DNA of 64,000 nucleotides from Sorghum bicolor (GCF_000003195.3 NC_012870.2:10036501-10100500); one strand, 5' to 3'. Positions 34,701-47,215 are shown, counted from the first letter of the stretch. Notes: generated by a model not told the origin, from the sequence alone. A program made the numbers and translations.

Positions 34701-36613
34701 AATACTACACGTGAATACGTGATAAAATTTATCACGCACCTTGTATTTTGTATTATTTTGTTTGACAAATTTAGACCAATGCCAAAAAAAAAAGCTAATA
34801 CACGTAATAAAAGTTGCCATACACCTCGTATTTGGTATTATTTTGTTTGAAAAAATTGGCCAAAGCAAAGGACACGTATTTTCTTTTGTTCACTTTATAA
34901 AAAAGTCACACATTAAATCATGATGTCGTACACAACTTTGTCTACACCACGTTGTGTCACATTTAAAATAGTTATTGGTAACTTCTATCGTGCCAAAAAA
35001 TATATCAGCACAAAACTTTCCAAAAAAAGTAGACAACATATTTGGACACTTCATTTTCTTCCAAAATTAAAAAAAAATTAAATATAGTTTAATTATTACC
35101 TCCTATGAAGTGATATGTGGTAAAAAACAATCAGATCGACGGTTCACAGTTATTTGGGTGTACCACAGCAAATGCCTCTATAATATTCAACTCTTCATTC
35201 AATTTTCATTTTCCTTTCATACAATTTTCAGGGGGTGTTTAGTTCCCCTTCTATTCCAAAAAAAATTGGGTTTTGGTTCATCATTTTGCAAAATGAAACT
35301 AAACACCATGCAAATTTTTTGGCAAAAAAGTAGTTATTTTCCATTTTGGATTTTGGCCTCAAGAGGCCAAAAAAAAAAGCCCAAAAGAGCCTCAAGAGGC
35401 CCTCATGAAGGCAATAAATTCTGCATTTTGGTTCTACTTGCATTTTGCATTCCATCATTCCAAAGTAGTTGGCATTTTGCATTTTTTTGGAACTAAACAC
35501 CCCCCCTCAGTTAATATATGCACACTGGATAATGATTAGTTGATTAGTGAACACTTCAATGCAGAGGGAAAAAACATTTACACATAAAGATACGATAAAG
35601 AGAAACAGCCATCATCCTAGCACTGTCAATACTATACCATGCAAAAATACAGGACATTTAATACGGTGATAATCATTTGAATCCCATCATCCTTTTGCAC
35701 AAGCTGCTCTAGTTGATTAAAGTACTTGCACAATATGTATACGATGGTATTTCACAAACTGCTCTAGTTGATTAAAGTACTTGCTTAATATCTATATAAG
35801 ATGGTACTCCTTCAACAAGGAACTTTTTTTTTTGAGGTATTCAACAAGGAACTAGGCAAGTAGAACTATGAATATGATGATAAATAAACAATAGTACAAT
35901 ACTACATCAGCACAGCAGATAAGATACCCGTCCATGCTCCAGCTACAAAGATTTGGAATCAGAGAGCTGAGCAAGGTTTCAGACTTCTGGTGGTGCCAAT
36001 ACTGAGAACAAAACCATTTCTTCCCTACGAATCTTAAGGACCATAAGAAAAATAATGAACGAAACACCAGCCTTCAGCAAGGCCTGCATTCAGTGCCATT
36101 CGCCCATACTTTTGTATGCTATATAAGGAAACTGTCGTGCTATGAGCTTCCATTGGGCAATTGTAAATATAGAAAGATCTTCCAACGAATTCGAATCAAG
36201 ATGCAGTACTGTATGCTAAAAGAAGCAACAACGCTGAACTAAGAAGAGGCACCAGTGCACCACTACAACAACTTCCTGCAATAACAGCTCAGCCATCTCT
36301 TTATTAACTAAAACAGGGGGAAAAAAGATAGCAGAGCCATACCTCTTGGTTCCCCAGATCTCCGTGAATCCTCGCTGCTCTCGTCACTCGCGGCTCCTTT
36401 AGCCGTGCCGCCACCACCACTACCACCTGCCGGGCTGCTCGACAGGCCAATCCCCACCCCACTCCCGGGCGCCACAACGGCTGGCGACACTGCACCGAGC
36501 ACGGCCCCGGAGCTCGTCCACCACGGCTGCACGGCAGGGCCACCGGACGGCAGCGCGGCGGCGCCCTGCCCTCTGGGCTCCACCAGGTTCGTCCCGCCTG
36601 GCCGCGACTCCAT
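31779..36613 (-). CDS. NF-YA: NF-YA (HAP2/CBF-B) transcription factor subunit
   Basis: NF-YA joins the NF-YB/NF-YC dimer in the nucleus and supplies CCAAT-box recognition. Five coding exons join in phase: 36343-36613, 33287-33390, 33103-33174, 32122-32286 and 31779-31922, giving 251 aa. The start opens [13 protein letters not shown]. The first 90 residues are Gly/Ser/Ala-rich, then a Gln/Tyr-containing activation-type region follows. The conserved core spans about 170-235: the subunit-interaction helix ([19 protein letters not shown]), a linker, and the DNA-binding helix ([17 protein letters not shown], then GRFLNTKK). All core residues usual for the family appear intact. Post-transcriptional control is indicated by the miR169 site. 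Introns hold a MITE and G-rich repeats. I am very sure of the family but do not assign a paralogue number. Confidence 0.95.
32755..32795 (-). repeat. (CA)n / C-run, G-quadruplex-prone in NF-YA intron 3
   Basis: CA repeats run into C8, C7 and C5 tracts split by single A residues (32773-32794). The NF-YA sense strand is the minus strand, so the pre-mRNA carries the G-runs. Confidence 0.75.
33723..33767 (+). repeat. G-rich purine tract in NF-YA intron 1
   Basis: There are at least seven GGG-or-longer runs within 45 bp (gggagggaggggggaggg and onward). It lies in the large first coding intron, on the strand opposite to the transcript. Confidence 0.8.
34655..34870. repeat. Three imperfect tandem repeats (~86-94 bp) in NF-YA intron 1
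   Basis: The block tattattttgtttgaaaaaa/ttagaccaatgc followed by ctaatacacgt occurs near 34657, 34751 and 34837. No function is apparent. Confidence 0.65.
35231..35506. mobile_element. MITE in NF-YA intron 1, 276 bp
   Basis: The ends are GGGGGTGTTTAGTTCC and GGAACTAAACACCCCCC, perfect inverted repeats apart from G/C run length. TCA flanks both sides (35228-35230 and 35507-35509). The near-perfect ends suggest a recent insertion. This is a separate family from GGCCTTGTTTAG. Confidence 0.85.
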
Positions 36614-36619
36614 GCTGCT

Positions 36620-39600
36620 CACGCTCGCCGCCGCCCTCTTGGCAGCGCCGCTCAGGCCGTGGCCGTCGCTGTTTCAGTGGCATCAGGAAGACGAGTGATG
36701 GAAAAGTCAAACCGAGCTGAACAGTGGCAGTACGTCACAAACGAGGATCGACAATGAAAAGCAGGATATGCTCGGGTGCAAAACAGGGTCGCGATCCCGA
36801 CTCTGATCGGCGGCACGGAAAACTCCGCGACGCTCTGAATCTATCGCAGAACACATGCTCGCTGGATAGTCACGAATCACGGAGCAGAAGAACACTGGAC
36901 ACGAAACATCAGGGCCAATTCAACAACGAATAGAGCAAGGTTTCGCTGCGAGACTCGAGTTTCAGCTCTAGCTACCAAAATCACTCAGAACCATTTAAAA
37001 GCGCAGTCGGTAACAAAACGCCGATCGGAAGGGAAATTCGGAAAACCAAACACCATGTGACAAGCAGGGGCTGAAGAACACGAGAATCTCCCTCTACTCG
37101 ACCAACGAAACCAAGCTGCAGGCCTTGCCGCAGAAATCAATCCTACATCAGAAATAATCACACACCCCATCAGTCCTACTCGAAATCAATCCTGCTGCTC
37201 AGCTCCGATGAGCACGACCCATCTCCCCCCGATCCAACCAGAATTCCCCAACCCACTAGCACTACAAGCTCCCTCCCAGCAACGGCTCGCTCCGTCGAAA
37301 TTGGAGGCCGCCTTATCGGAACCCCGCCCGGCCCTGCCGCCCAAAAATGGAAACGAGGTCACGAGGCGGCGGCCGCATCAAACCCGAGGCAGAGCCGCAG
37401 AGGCGAAAAGAGGGCCAACCAACACCAAACCGCCAATCAGGAAGCAAGCAAGGGAATAAAAGGAAGCAAGCGAAGCGAGGGCGAACGGGAAGTCGGGAAG
37501 AGAGAGGCTCAGGCTCAGACGCCGCTGCTGATACTGACCAACCACTGGGCGCGAAGGAGCGGAGCCGGCGGCCAATAGGCGAGCGCGTCGTCTCCTTCCC
37601 TTGTTTCCTCTCTCTATCTCGCTCGCTCTCCCGCGCGCGCGTTCAGGGGCGGGGCTGGGGCGCGGGGAGGAGGATCCCAGGAGGCCGGCCAATCGGAGCA
37701 CACGCTCTGCGCACGCAGAGGTCGTCGCCGTGGACGCGTAACCCTAGCGGCTAAGACGGGATTGGGCAGGGATTATTGTAGTGTCTCGGACAGGTGGACG
37801 ACGGCCATGGATTATTATTGTTTGTACAAACAATAAAATAATCATTATTATAAGCATGGGTTAGTTTAACAGATAGACAGATTTTTTTTTTTGAGGGGCG
37901 TGGGATACGGTGGGGGGACGAGTGGACGGCCCGGATGCGGCGGGGAGAAGATTTGGCTTCGGATCGGATAGACGTGTGCGCGACAAAAGTGAAGTGGTCA
38001 CCACGGACCCTTTTTTTTTTGGCACGGCGGCGTCAAGTGTGAAGTGACAGAGGGACGGGCCAGAGCTTGACGCTGGAGAGAAGTGGAGGGGGAGGGGACA
38101 GAGCAGGCGCTGTGGTTAACTTTCTTCCAAAGGATAATGCTAAACAAGAGCGAGGTGGGTAATCCCACCCGGGGTCTCCGGTAATGCGTGGCCGCGCGGC
38201 GTGTTTAGTGTCCATTTAATTAAGCTTGCTCTCTGCCAGATGGCGAGTTAGCGAGTTAATCACCATGGGAACCGTGCTCCTTCGGGCCACTTTTCTCCCA
38301 TCTTCTTCTACAAATAATGGTACTTGAGATGATGATATTCTGATTAGCCAGCGCAGTTAGCTCGACTTTTTTATCGCCACTGCAAATGATGTCTTCCATG
38401 GTACGACTGCACTCCTACTTGAGTGTTGAGCCCATACGTTTGTTGGCTCTGTTGCACATAAAAAGTTTGGTGTTAAGGTAGTACGTACGGGTATATGTTA
38501 GCTAGGTACCGTAGTAGTCTGGGAGACTATCTGACGTGCATTACCTAGAATGAGACGTGATGGTTTTGTTGGCCCTTTTTTTTCTTTTTGTTTGGTGTGA
38601 TTAGTAGGACTCCGGTGATTAGATCACTTTTTTAGTTAAGACTTGAAGCACATGAAAAAGGGAGCGCCCGTGATTTTTCTTTCTTTTTTATGCTCCTCGA
38701 GGATATTCTTTTCTTTTTTTTAAAGGACAATCCATCAAGGATATTCTTTTCTAGGAAAAGGAGATTATGCTTATTCGAGAAGCCTGGAAAAAGCACCGGA
38801 GCTCGGTTACATAGAGTGGAAAGTGCAGCCACATGTAAGGAGCACGTTCATCTTGTTGGATGGGTTACTCTTTGGACACAAAAATTTTATAGAAATTTAG
38901 TACATGGATCAGTTCATTTTTAAAAATGCGTGAACGTAAAAAATCTTGCATTCCAAATTGGGTCTTAACTTATATGGCCAAGAGAAAGTTAAAAATCTAT
39001 CAATGATCGTGTCATGTGTTCTAATTCGTTATGAACTTAGTTTAGAACCATGTTAATTAACTCTTACGAGCATGTAAGAGAGTGATAAACCCCCAAAAAA
39101 ACTTCATATTTTCAATCTGTTTTGAAATTGGACTCTGCATTGTATCTAGAGATGCTGCTCTAACTAGTTTTTCTATATTCCTATTAGATGGTTGTAAGCG
39201 ATAAAGAAAAAAAAACTTAGTCTCTTTAATATTGAGGAAATGGTAACATAAATTAAATATATAGATGGATGCTACAGTTTGGACGTGGCAGACATGTTGA
39301 GATAGCCGAGTCACACAATGAGAGTTATATTAGTATTATTTTTTATAAAGTAATATTTAATCAAAAAATGTTCGATTTCTTATTTTCAAAAAGGCCGGTT
39401 TAGTAGCGCCTGAGAGTCTAAGTAGCTTTAGTTGTAATTTTTTTTACTTTAGCTTCTTTGTTTAGAAAAATGTTTAATAGAATAATATCTTCGAATTGGC
39501 TTGTGTACTTACTATAAAGGATGAAATATTGAAGTGTCTATAAGGCTATCAATGAAAGGTTTATTACTCAATTTTCAATATATCCATATTTTGAAAACTA

Positions 39601-39815
39601 TGCAGAATCATTTCTATTGAAACTCTCTTTACTCCCATAAAACTCTTATAATCTCTCTATTCATTAATACAGTGCACATCAGTATATTTAATACCCATAA
39701 AACTCTATTGAAATCACGTTGAGATTGACCTAAGATCAGTCTTAATTGGGGTTTCATGTCCAAGTTTTCAACACACATATTTTGAGAACAATGCACAAGA
39801 GTTTTATCCCCATAA
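36620..39815. other. NF-YA upstream region and intergenic DNA
   Basis: Positions 36620-37750 are GC-rich and probably hold the NF-YA promoter and non-coding 5' exons, since NF-YA genes often have an intron in the 5' UTR. I see no clear TATA box. Downstream to 39815 the DNA is AT-rich, with poly-T runs and no supported gene. Confidence 0.45.
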
Positions 39816-39991
39816 GGCGAGTCTCAATGGGGGTTTCATTAGAGTTGTATACACATTAAATATACTGATGTGACACTATAATAATAAAGAGAAAGATGAT
39901 AAGAGTTTTATGGGAGCAGAGAGAGTTTTATCCTCATAAAAATCTTCTGCAGGTTGGAAAGTGGGCCATGAAACTCCCTCTAAGGATGGCC
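39816..39991. mobile_element. MITE, CTCAATGGGGGTTTCAT family, 176 bp
   Basis: The left end is GGCGAGTCTCAATGGGGGTT. The right end read inward is GGCCATCCTTAGAGGGAGTT, a partial inverted repeat. TAA flanks both sides (39813-39815 and 39992-39994). Diverged relatives of the same unit extend to about 40270. Confidence 0.65.
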
Positions 39992-40309
39992 TAAAACTCT
40001 CTCTACTTCATGAAACTATTGTCATCTCTGTCTTTATAAATACGGTGCCACATCAGTGTATTTAATACTCATAAAACTTTGATAAAACCATAGTCTTAAT
40101 GTGATTTTATCAAGTGTTCATAGGTATTAAATATGCTGATGTGGCATTATATTAATGAAGTGAGAAATGATAAAAATTTTATGAGAACAAAGATTTTTTA
40201 TGGAAATAAAATTATTGTTCACTGTTTTCAAAATAAAATGGATTGGTAACTGTGACATAAAACCCATTAAAATTAGCCTATTATTCTTAAACAATTGCAA
40301 TTCTCTGTA

Positions 40310-41240
40310 GCAGCGGCGGAGCTGTAACACCTCGGGTGCAGCCGTCTTCCTCGATCCGGATCTGCCGGGCGCTATTACCAGCGCTCGAAACAAAACGAGC
40401 CAGATTTGGGTAAACGCTGAAACGCCAAAAGAGGCAGGTCGACCGTCGACGGGGCCGGCCAAGCGCCCCGGCGGCACCCCCGGCCAGCTCATGGAAACGA
40501 CGAAACGCCAGCGGGCCGCACGGGTCCCGCGCCTCCGTCGCAGCACTGTGCGGGTGCGGGGGGCGGGGCAGTACCGTCATTTTCTCCGTCGTTGCGTGTC
40601 CGCGGGCCCCGCGGTGCGCGCGTGCCGAGGACAGCGACAGCCCAGCGGACTGCCGGAGTGCGGACGGCGACGGACGTCCCCACCCACGCGTCCCTCGCGG
40701 TGCGGGGAACGGACGGGGACCATGCGGGCTGCGGGGGCGGGCGACGTGGCCGGCCCCGACGCGGCTGGTGGAGCGGGCGCGACGGCGACGGACGGGGCGG
40801 CCACGTGACGGCGCCGCGAACTCGGGCGTGGCCGCTGGCCGGTCGTCCCTCCTGGTCCTGGGCCTGGGTGCGGGTTAGGTGCCGCTGTCTCGTGGCGAGG
40901 CGGCAGCTCGGGTTTTGGGGAGCACAGCGCCTCCCGCGCCGGCGCGTGCCCTCGTGACGTGCTGCGCCGGCGATCCTCTCCAAGTAGAGGAGTATCCAAG
41001 TGGTGGTCGCTCGTGGGGGCTCCGCTGCATCGAGGAGTGGCCTGCACGCACGAATCATGCCCGAACAGCGAACAGGCATCGGTTTTGTTTTTGCAGAAAC
41101 AACAAACGAGTACCGTGCCTGTCGCTGTGCGCGCTGGCGCTGCCATGCTCGGCTACTCATGATTTTGTTCCAGCCATTGACGCAGGCGTTTGGAACATGC
41201 TGCCTTGCCCTCGCCACCTCGCCTTTTGTGTCGGGAAATG
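40310..41240. other. GC-rich island without a supported gene
   Basis: GC-rich DNA keeps frames open on both strands, but the predicted peptides are low-complexity Arg/Pro/Ala and match no family I know. It may be a CpG-rich promoter relic. Confidence 0.4.
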
Positions 41241-41244
41241 GCAA

Positions 41245-42207
41245 GGCCTTTCCAAAAATTTTGTAAAATTTTTAGGATTTTCCGTCACATCGAATCTTTA
41301 GACGTATGCATTGAGTATTAAATATAGATAAAAATAAAAACTAATTACACAGTTTGGTCGGAATTGACGAAACAAATCTTTTGAGTCTAGTTAGTCTATA
41401 ATTAGACAACATTTGTCAAATACAAACGAAAATACTACTATTTATATTTTGCAAATTTTTTTGAATTAAACAATACGACAAAGTACTACTCCACTCACCA
41501 AGATCTGCTCAATATACACCTAGGTCTTGTTTAGTTCACCCCGAAATTCAAAAACTTTTCGAGATTCTCCGTCACATCAAATTTTATGGTACATGTATGA
41601 AGCACTAAATATAGACAAGAATAAAAACTAATTGCATAGTTTGTCTGTAATTTACGGTACGAATCTTTTGAGCCTAGTTAGTCTATAGTTGGACAATAAT
41701 TATCAAATGCAAACGAAAGTGCTACAGTGTCAAAATCCAAAATCTTTTCACAACTAAACAAGGCCCTAGTTCATTTGGCAATTTTTTTTGAATTTTAGGT
41801 ACTATAACATTTTCGTTTATATGGTAATTATTATTTAAATATGGACTAACTAGGCTCAAAAGATTCGTCTTGTAAATTACAGGTAAATTGTGTAATTAGT
41901 TTTTATTTTCGTCTATATTTAATACTCTATGCATGTGTCACACGATTCGATGTGGCAGAGAATCTTAAAATTTTGTGGGAACTAGTTCGCGGAAATTTTT
42001 GGCTTTAGCTACTGTAGCACTTTCGTTTGTATTTGATAATTATTGTCCAATCATGGACTAACTAGACTCAGAAGATTCATCTTGCAAATTACAGGCAAAC
42101 TGTATAACTAGTTTTTATTTTCATCTATATTTAAAGCTTCATACATACGTCCAAAGATTTGATCCGACATGAAATCTTGAAAATTTTAGGAGACTAAACC
42201 AAGCCTT
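41245..42207. repeat. Cluster of four GGCCTTGTTTAG-family MITE copies
   Basis: There are four head-to-tail or inverted copies: 41245-41475 (truncated), 41523-41765 (complete), about 41770-41995 and about 42000-42207 (both lacking one end). All share core blocks such as TCGTCTATATTTAATGC, ACACAGTTTG and the GATTCGATGTGACA motif. Confidence 0.7.
41523..41765. mobile_element. Tourist-like MITE, complete copy, 243 bp
   Basis: GGTCTTGTTTAGTTCACC pairs with AACTAAACAAGGCC, with CTA at 41520-41522 and 41766-41768. Confidence 0.8.
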
Positions 42208-43014
42208 AGATAATGAACAACTACTACTACATGAGTTTCGAAGTTTAGGGTTGGTTGGTGACTAAAACCTGCCACGCTAATGCCACAATTTATTGGACAA
42301 CTATTTGGTTCACTATCACATCTATAGCACGCCAAACTTTCTTAACATCTTGCCCCATATGTCATAGACTTATTTTTATGTCAAACTTTACCATAAGTGT
42401 GGCTTTAATTGTAGTCATCATTTTTTTTAGCAGCCACAATTCGCCGAAGATTAAGCATGGTAAGTTTTGGTCACCAATTAAACAGGCCTTTAGTATTGGT
42501 CTCCCGCGGCTTTTGAGCCTTCAGAGTAGTTCATCATAAGTTCATGTAATTGTGGCAGCGGCTTTTTATTCCTGAGTTGGTATCCACTCACGGAGCTGGA
42601 AGGTTATCTAGTGAGATGCCACCCCTTTGACTTTTTTTTACGAGCACCCCTTTGACTTTATGATAGGGACCTTTATCAAATGAGGCAAAGAGCAGCCACT
42701 CCTACCTTTTTGTCGGATAATGGATATATACGGCGTAATGTATGTACATCCTTCGGGGTATCGGAAATGGACGCTTCGGATCGTGTGGGTGCAAGTACGC
42801 ACGGTAGCTTTTCTCTAGACAATTGAAAACGTACATGAAGACGTGCATGCTCTCCAGCCTCTCCTCATCTCATCCTGTGCACAGAGCCGTTGACTGATGA
42901 CTGAACCGCAAGATTTGGCTTAAATAAGCTTCCCTCCCACTAGAAGGAATGAGGAATGACCTTAGAACTGTCATCCAGTGGTATAGGAGTAGGTGCTAGT
43001 CGCAATTGGCTTAA

Positions 43015-43175
43015 GGCCTTGTTTAGTTGGACTAACTAGGCTTAAAAGATTAGTCTCATAAATTACAAGTAAACTATACAATTAATTATTTTTTATCTAT
43101 ATTTAATATTTCATGTATATGATATAAAATTCGATGTAATGAGAAATCTTGAAAAATTTTAAAACTAAACCAGCC
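43015..43175. mobile_element. Internally deleted Tourist-like MITE, 161 bp
   Basis: GGCCTTGTTTAGTTGG pairs with AAAACTAAACCAGCC, flanked by TAA (43012-43014 and 43176-43178). It lacks about 80 bp of the family core. Confidence 0.75.
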
Positions 43176-43275
43176 TAAATAAAAGGGCGACGCCCTGTAC
43201 CGAGCTACTACACTATCAGTTGACCGGCAAATGAAGTATATACTGAACCTTCTTTTTCACGTCCCTTTCTTTTCG

Positions 43276-43583
43276 GACATGTTTGGCATATATTACAACA
43301 GTTTTATAGACTGTTTTTTTTGCCAAACACTAATTTTCAAAACAATTTTATGGGTAAAGTTATTTTCTCCTCCTCTAATAAAAACATGAGTTGGACTAAG
43401 ACTGAAAAAATAGCTTATTCTATTTTCATCTCACATAGTCATTTTATTCCTTAATTTATTATGTGAAGCTGTTTTACCAAACACTTGTTACAAAATAATT
43501 TAGCTTTAATAAGAAAGCTGCTTAAAGCTATTCTTTGCACAAAAAAAACTTATATGGTGAAGATGAGCTGTGCCAAACAGGAC
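43276..43583. mobile_element. MITE with GGWCMTGTTTGGCA ends, 308 bp
   Basis: The left end GGACATGTTTGGCA and the right end TGCCAAACAGGACC are near-perfect inverted repeats. I could not settle the target duplication, so a hAT or PIF origin is open. Confidence 0.6.
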
Positions 43584-43763
43584 CTCCTGTTTGTTGCTAC
43601 AGATTCATATATTTAGAAGGCCCAAATCTAGAGCTGCAAAGGCCCAGATCTGGAGCTGGAAAGAACGGGGACCATTGGGTTGGATAGCTAGCTCGGCAGC
43701 TTGTTGGGCCGGCAGGCTGGCCAGTTTAGGTGCTCTGTCGCTCATCAATTCGTCGGGACTCAC

Positions 43764-44005
43764 GCCTTGTTTAGTTCAGGAAAGTGAAAACTTTTCGGTA
43801 CTGTAGCACTTTCGTTTCTTTGTGCCAAATATTATCCAATTATAGACTAATTAGGATCAAAAGATTCGTCTCGTGATTTCCAGCTAAACGGTGTAATTAG
43901 TTTTTATTTTCGTCTATATTTAATGTTTCATGCATGTGTCACAAGATTCGATGTGACAAGGAATCTTGAAAACTTTTTGGTTTTCAGGGTGAACTAAACA
44001 AGGCC
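43764..44005. mobile_element. Tourist-like MITE, GGCCTTGTTTAG family
   Basis: GCCTTGTTTAGTTCAGG pairs with GAACTAAACAAGGC. The copy is full length, but the flanking triplets do not match clearly. A more decayed relative lies at about 44180-44400. Confidence 0.7.
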
Positions 44006-44399
44006 TCAGGCGTTCTCTCTCAAAAAAAAGGAAAAAAAAACGTCGGGCGTGCTTGGTTTTGTGGCATGAACGTGGCTCGTCTTGCTGGGCAAAGTCAGAC
44101 TACCGTTTGGTACCTACTAGTGCGCACCTCGTATGCTCGGCACCTTGGTTGACGAACTGAAGGAGACTCTGCATCACGCATGCACATGGATCCTTGTTTA
44201 CTTTATTTTTTTTTACAGAATATATATTATAGTATTTTTATTTGTATTTAACAAATATTATCTAATCATGAACTAATTAGACTCATAAAATTTATCTTTA
44301 AATTACAAATAAATTATGCAATTAGGTATTTTTATTTATATTTAATGCTCGAAACATTGAAAAATTTTGCAAATTTTTTTAGAAACTAAAAGGCCCAAA

Positions 44400-45102
44400 C
44401 AGTTATGGCAAAACTTGGTTGGCTTTGACAGGCAAGGCAAGACGAGATTACGCCCTTCCCCAAGGGGCCAGGCACTCAATCAGAACTAAATCATCGTGCG
44501 GCAGTCATAGCATGAGCACATAGCGCAAGATAAATGAAGAGAAGGATAAACGCTAAAGAGATCGTCAAGTGTCGAGGTAAACCAGGCAAAGGAACCAAGG
44601 ATGCCCTGCGTAAAAACACGCAGACAAATTTGTCCTTCGAAAGATCGGAACCACGGGCCACTGTCATCGCTTCTTTTTATGCAAATCCAACGGGTTCAAG
44701 CTGGACTAATCGACCACAACGGATCACGGGACGCCACTGCCGCCATCTCTCCCACGTCTCCCAGTCCCAGGTCCCAGCCCAGGCAAAGGCAGCCATCTCT
44801 GCTCTGGAGTCTGGACAAGAGGCAAGTAGGTCAGAACTTCGGATCCCAATCCCCGCCAGCAACACAACAGTCTGCATGGTGGGCGCGCAGCTCTGCGCGG
44901 CGCAGCCGCAAGACGACGCCGAGGCTACAATGACCGGTTGGTGTCACTCAGGTTCTAATTAGCAGGGCTCCTCTTCGATTTTATCTCTGGCTTCTTTAGA
45001 ATAGTTTTATCAGACGTTTTATCAGAGCAACCGTCTTTTATGAAAAATAAAGAAGTTAGAGCTATTTAAAACGGGAATATATCAGGTGGAAATCATAATA
45101 TA
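44400..45102. other. Intergenic, no supported gene
   Basis: Mixed-composition DNA. Open frames near 44534-44962 overlap on both strands and show no known motif. Confidence 0.4.
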
Positions 45103-45345
45103 GGCCTTGTTTAGTTCCGAAAAGTGAAAACTTTTTGGAACTGTAGCACTTTCGTTTGTTTGTGACAAATATTATCCAATCATGCACTAACTAGGATCAA
45201 AAGATTCGTCTCGTGATTTTCAGCTAAACTGTGTAATTAGTTTTTGTTTTCGTCTATATTTAATGTTTCATGCATGAGCCACAAGATTCGATGTGACAGG
45301 GAATCTTGAAAACTTTTTGGTTTTTAGGGTGAACTAAACAAGGCC
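45103..45345. mobile_element. Tourist-like MITE, 243 bp
   Basis: GGCCTTGTTTAGTTCC pairs with GAACTAAACAAGGCC, with ATA at 45100-45102 and 45346-45348. It carries the GATTCGATGTGACA core. A truncated sister copy lies at about 45640-45855. Confidence 0.82.
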
Positions 45346-46066
45346 ATACCCATGCAAACTACAGAAAAAAAATAGTTGAATTATATGACATCTCTTCTAG
45401 CTCCTAGCTCCTCTGAGAAGGCGACCCGCCCTGCCAAACACCCTACGCCTGCCTGCACCCACTGAAGTACTAGTGCTGAAGAGCTCTGAGCTCGACCGGT
45501 CAAAGCCGCTGCGCGTGCCCGCCGCGGTCCCGCGCGCACAGCGCCGAGCCGAAACGACGCGCACCCGCCTGCCCGCGTCCGTGCTGCTGCTGCGCTCTGC
45601 CGCTCTGGCTAGCGCCGAAACGACGCTCTGCCGCTCTGCCGCTTGTTTAGTTCGCAAAATTTTTTGTTTTTGGTACTACAGTATTTCGTTTTTATTTGAC
45701 AAACATTGTCCAATCACGGAGTAACTAGGCTCAAAAGATTCATCTCACAAATTACAGGTAAAATGTGCAGTTAGTTTTTATTTTTGTCTATATTTAATGC
45801 TCCATGCATGCGACCAAAGATTCGATGTGACGAAGAATCTTGAAAATTGTTGCGAACTCAACTGTGCCGCCTCACGGTCACGGGTCACGGCCCAACCACC
45901 ACCCCACCTCGCAGTCAAGGCACTCGCCTCGCCTAGCATGCCTCCCTCCTTTGCCCCTTTCAAACGCGAACGCGAGCGGTTTCCCAGGCGACGGAGGGGA
46001 CGAAAGGGACGCCACGTCGTTTCAAAAAAGAATCATGGCATGCGAGGCAACGGTCGCCTGTACTAT

Positions 46067-46516
46067 GGCCTTACTCCAAAATCCAAAAAGTTTTCAAAAT
46101 TTCCTGTCACATCGAATCTTGCGGCACATGCATGAAGCATTAAATATAGACGAAAACAAAAACTAATTACACAGTTTGACTGTAAATCACGAGATGAATC
46201 TTTTAATCCTAGTTAGTATATGATTGGACAATATTTACCACAAACAAACGAAAGTGCTACAGTTTCGAAAACTTTTCAGATTTTCGGAACTAAACAAGGC
46301 TTATTTCGGTACTGTAACACTTTCGTTTGTTTGTAACAAATATTATTTAATCATGGACTAACTAGGATTAAAAGATTCGTCTCGTGATTTATAGCTAAAT
46401 TGTATAATTAGTTTTTGTTTTCGTCTATATTTAATGTTTTATGCATGTATCACAAGATTCGATGTGACGAGAAATCTTGAAAACTTTTTAGTTTTCAGGG
46501 TTAACTAAACAAGGCC
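46067..46516. mobile_element. Double Tourist-like MITE, 450 bp
   Basis: One copy in reverse orientation (46067-46300) is followed directly by a second, forward copy (46300-46516) that lacks its own left end. TAT lies at 46064-46066 and 46517-46519, outside both, so the pair appears to have inserted or been rearranged as one unit. Confidence 0.65.
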
Positions 46517-46700
46517 TATAGCTATAACCTTCCTTCCTCCGGGAAGCAGCTCGCAGCGGCAACAGTGGCCGGCAGCGAGTGTCACACTGTCACGCTCGAA
46601 CACACACTGACACCGCACAAGGACTTGCCGCTGTTGGTTATTTGACTCCTCTTTTGTCCCGCCGCGCGCATGGCCCCCCTCCTCCTGTCTCTCCGCTCTC

Positions 46701-46708
46701 TTTATAAG
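46701..46708 (+). promoter_or_regulatory. TATA box of the small TM-protein gene
   Basis: TTTATAAG lies 145 bp before the ATG. The leader then holds a (TGTCC)4 run at 46819-46842. Confidence 0.6.
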
Positions 46709-46852
46709 CAACACGCACAGCGGCGGCGTCGGCGAGGGTGAGAAGCGGCGGCGGGAGTCAGCTCCTCTCCTCTGAGCTCTGCAAGTCTGCAGTGCGCGCG
46801 AGCGCGACAGGCCGGGGTGCTGTCCTGTCCTGTCCTGTCCTGGTGGTGGGAG

Positions 46853-47215
46853 ATGGCGACCGTGCCGTTGCCGTGGCCGCTCGCCGCGACTGAGAGCGTG
46901 AGGAGGTCGCTGCAGGAAGGGGCCGCCGGCGCCGCGGCGTCGTACGCGCAGCGATCCCCGCAGCAGGGGGCGGCGCGTCCCGCGGCCACGGCGAGGTCGG
47001 TGGAGACGCTGGTGGTGATCGTGGCCGCGATCGTGCTCGCCGCCGTGCTGGCGGGCGTCCTCGCGCGGGTCTGTGGCGGCCGGCACGTCGTGCCGAGCGC
47101 CCAATACCACGACGAGGAAGGCTGGGTGGAGAGGCGCTGCCGGAGCTGCCTCGACAGCGGGCTGCCGCCGCCGCCGCCGGAGCAGGGGTCGTCAAAGACG
47201 AGCGAGGCCAAATAG
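46853..47215 (+). CDS. Small single-pass membrane protein, plant-conserved, unknown function
   Basis: A single-exon frame of 120 aa starts with ATG in good context (gggagATGGcg). The N-terminal part is Ala/Gln-rich and polar. One hydrophobic helix lies at about residues 50-72 (ETLVVIVAAIVLAAVLAGVL), followed by a Cys-containing juxtamembrane turn (ARVCGG). The C-terminal part carries EEGWVERRCRSCLDSGLP (88-105), resembling a motif I know from uncharacterised small plant proteins; I cannot name a function. A polyproline/Ser tail ends it. The TATA box, leader, codon use and conserved motif support a real gene. It sits between two MITEs, and the downstream one begins 22 bp after the stop, so it very likely forms part of the 3' UTR and perhaps the polyadenylation region. 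Confidence 0.75.
   Translation: MATVPLPWPLAATESVRRSLQEGAAGAAASYAQRSPQQGAARPAATARSVETLVVIVAAIVLAAVLAGVLARVCGGRHVVPSAQYHDEEGWVERRCRSCLDSGLPPPPPEQGSSKTSEAK

Noticed and set aside
40287..41300. Frames up to 251 codons in another GC-rich island
   Set aside because: Same reason: no family motif, no promoter or splice support, strands equally open.
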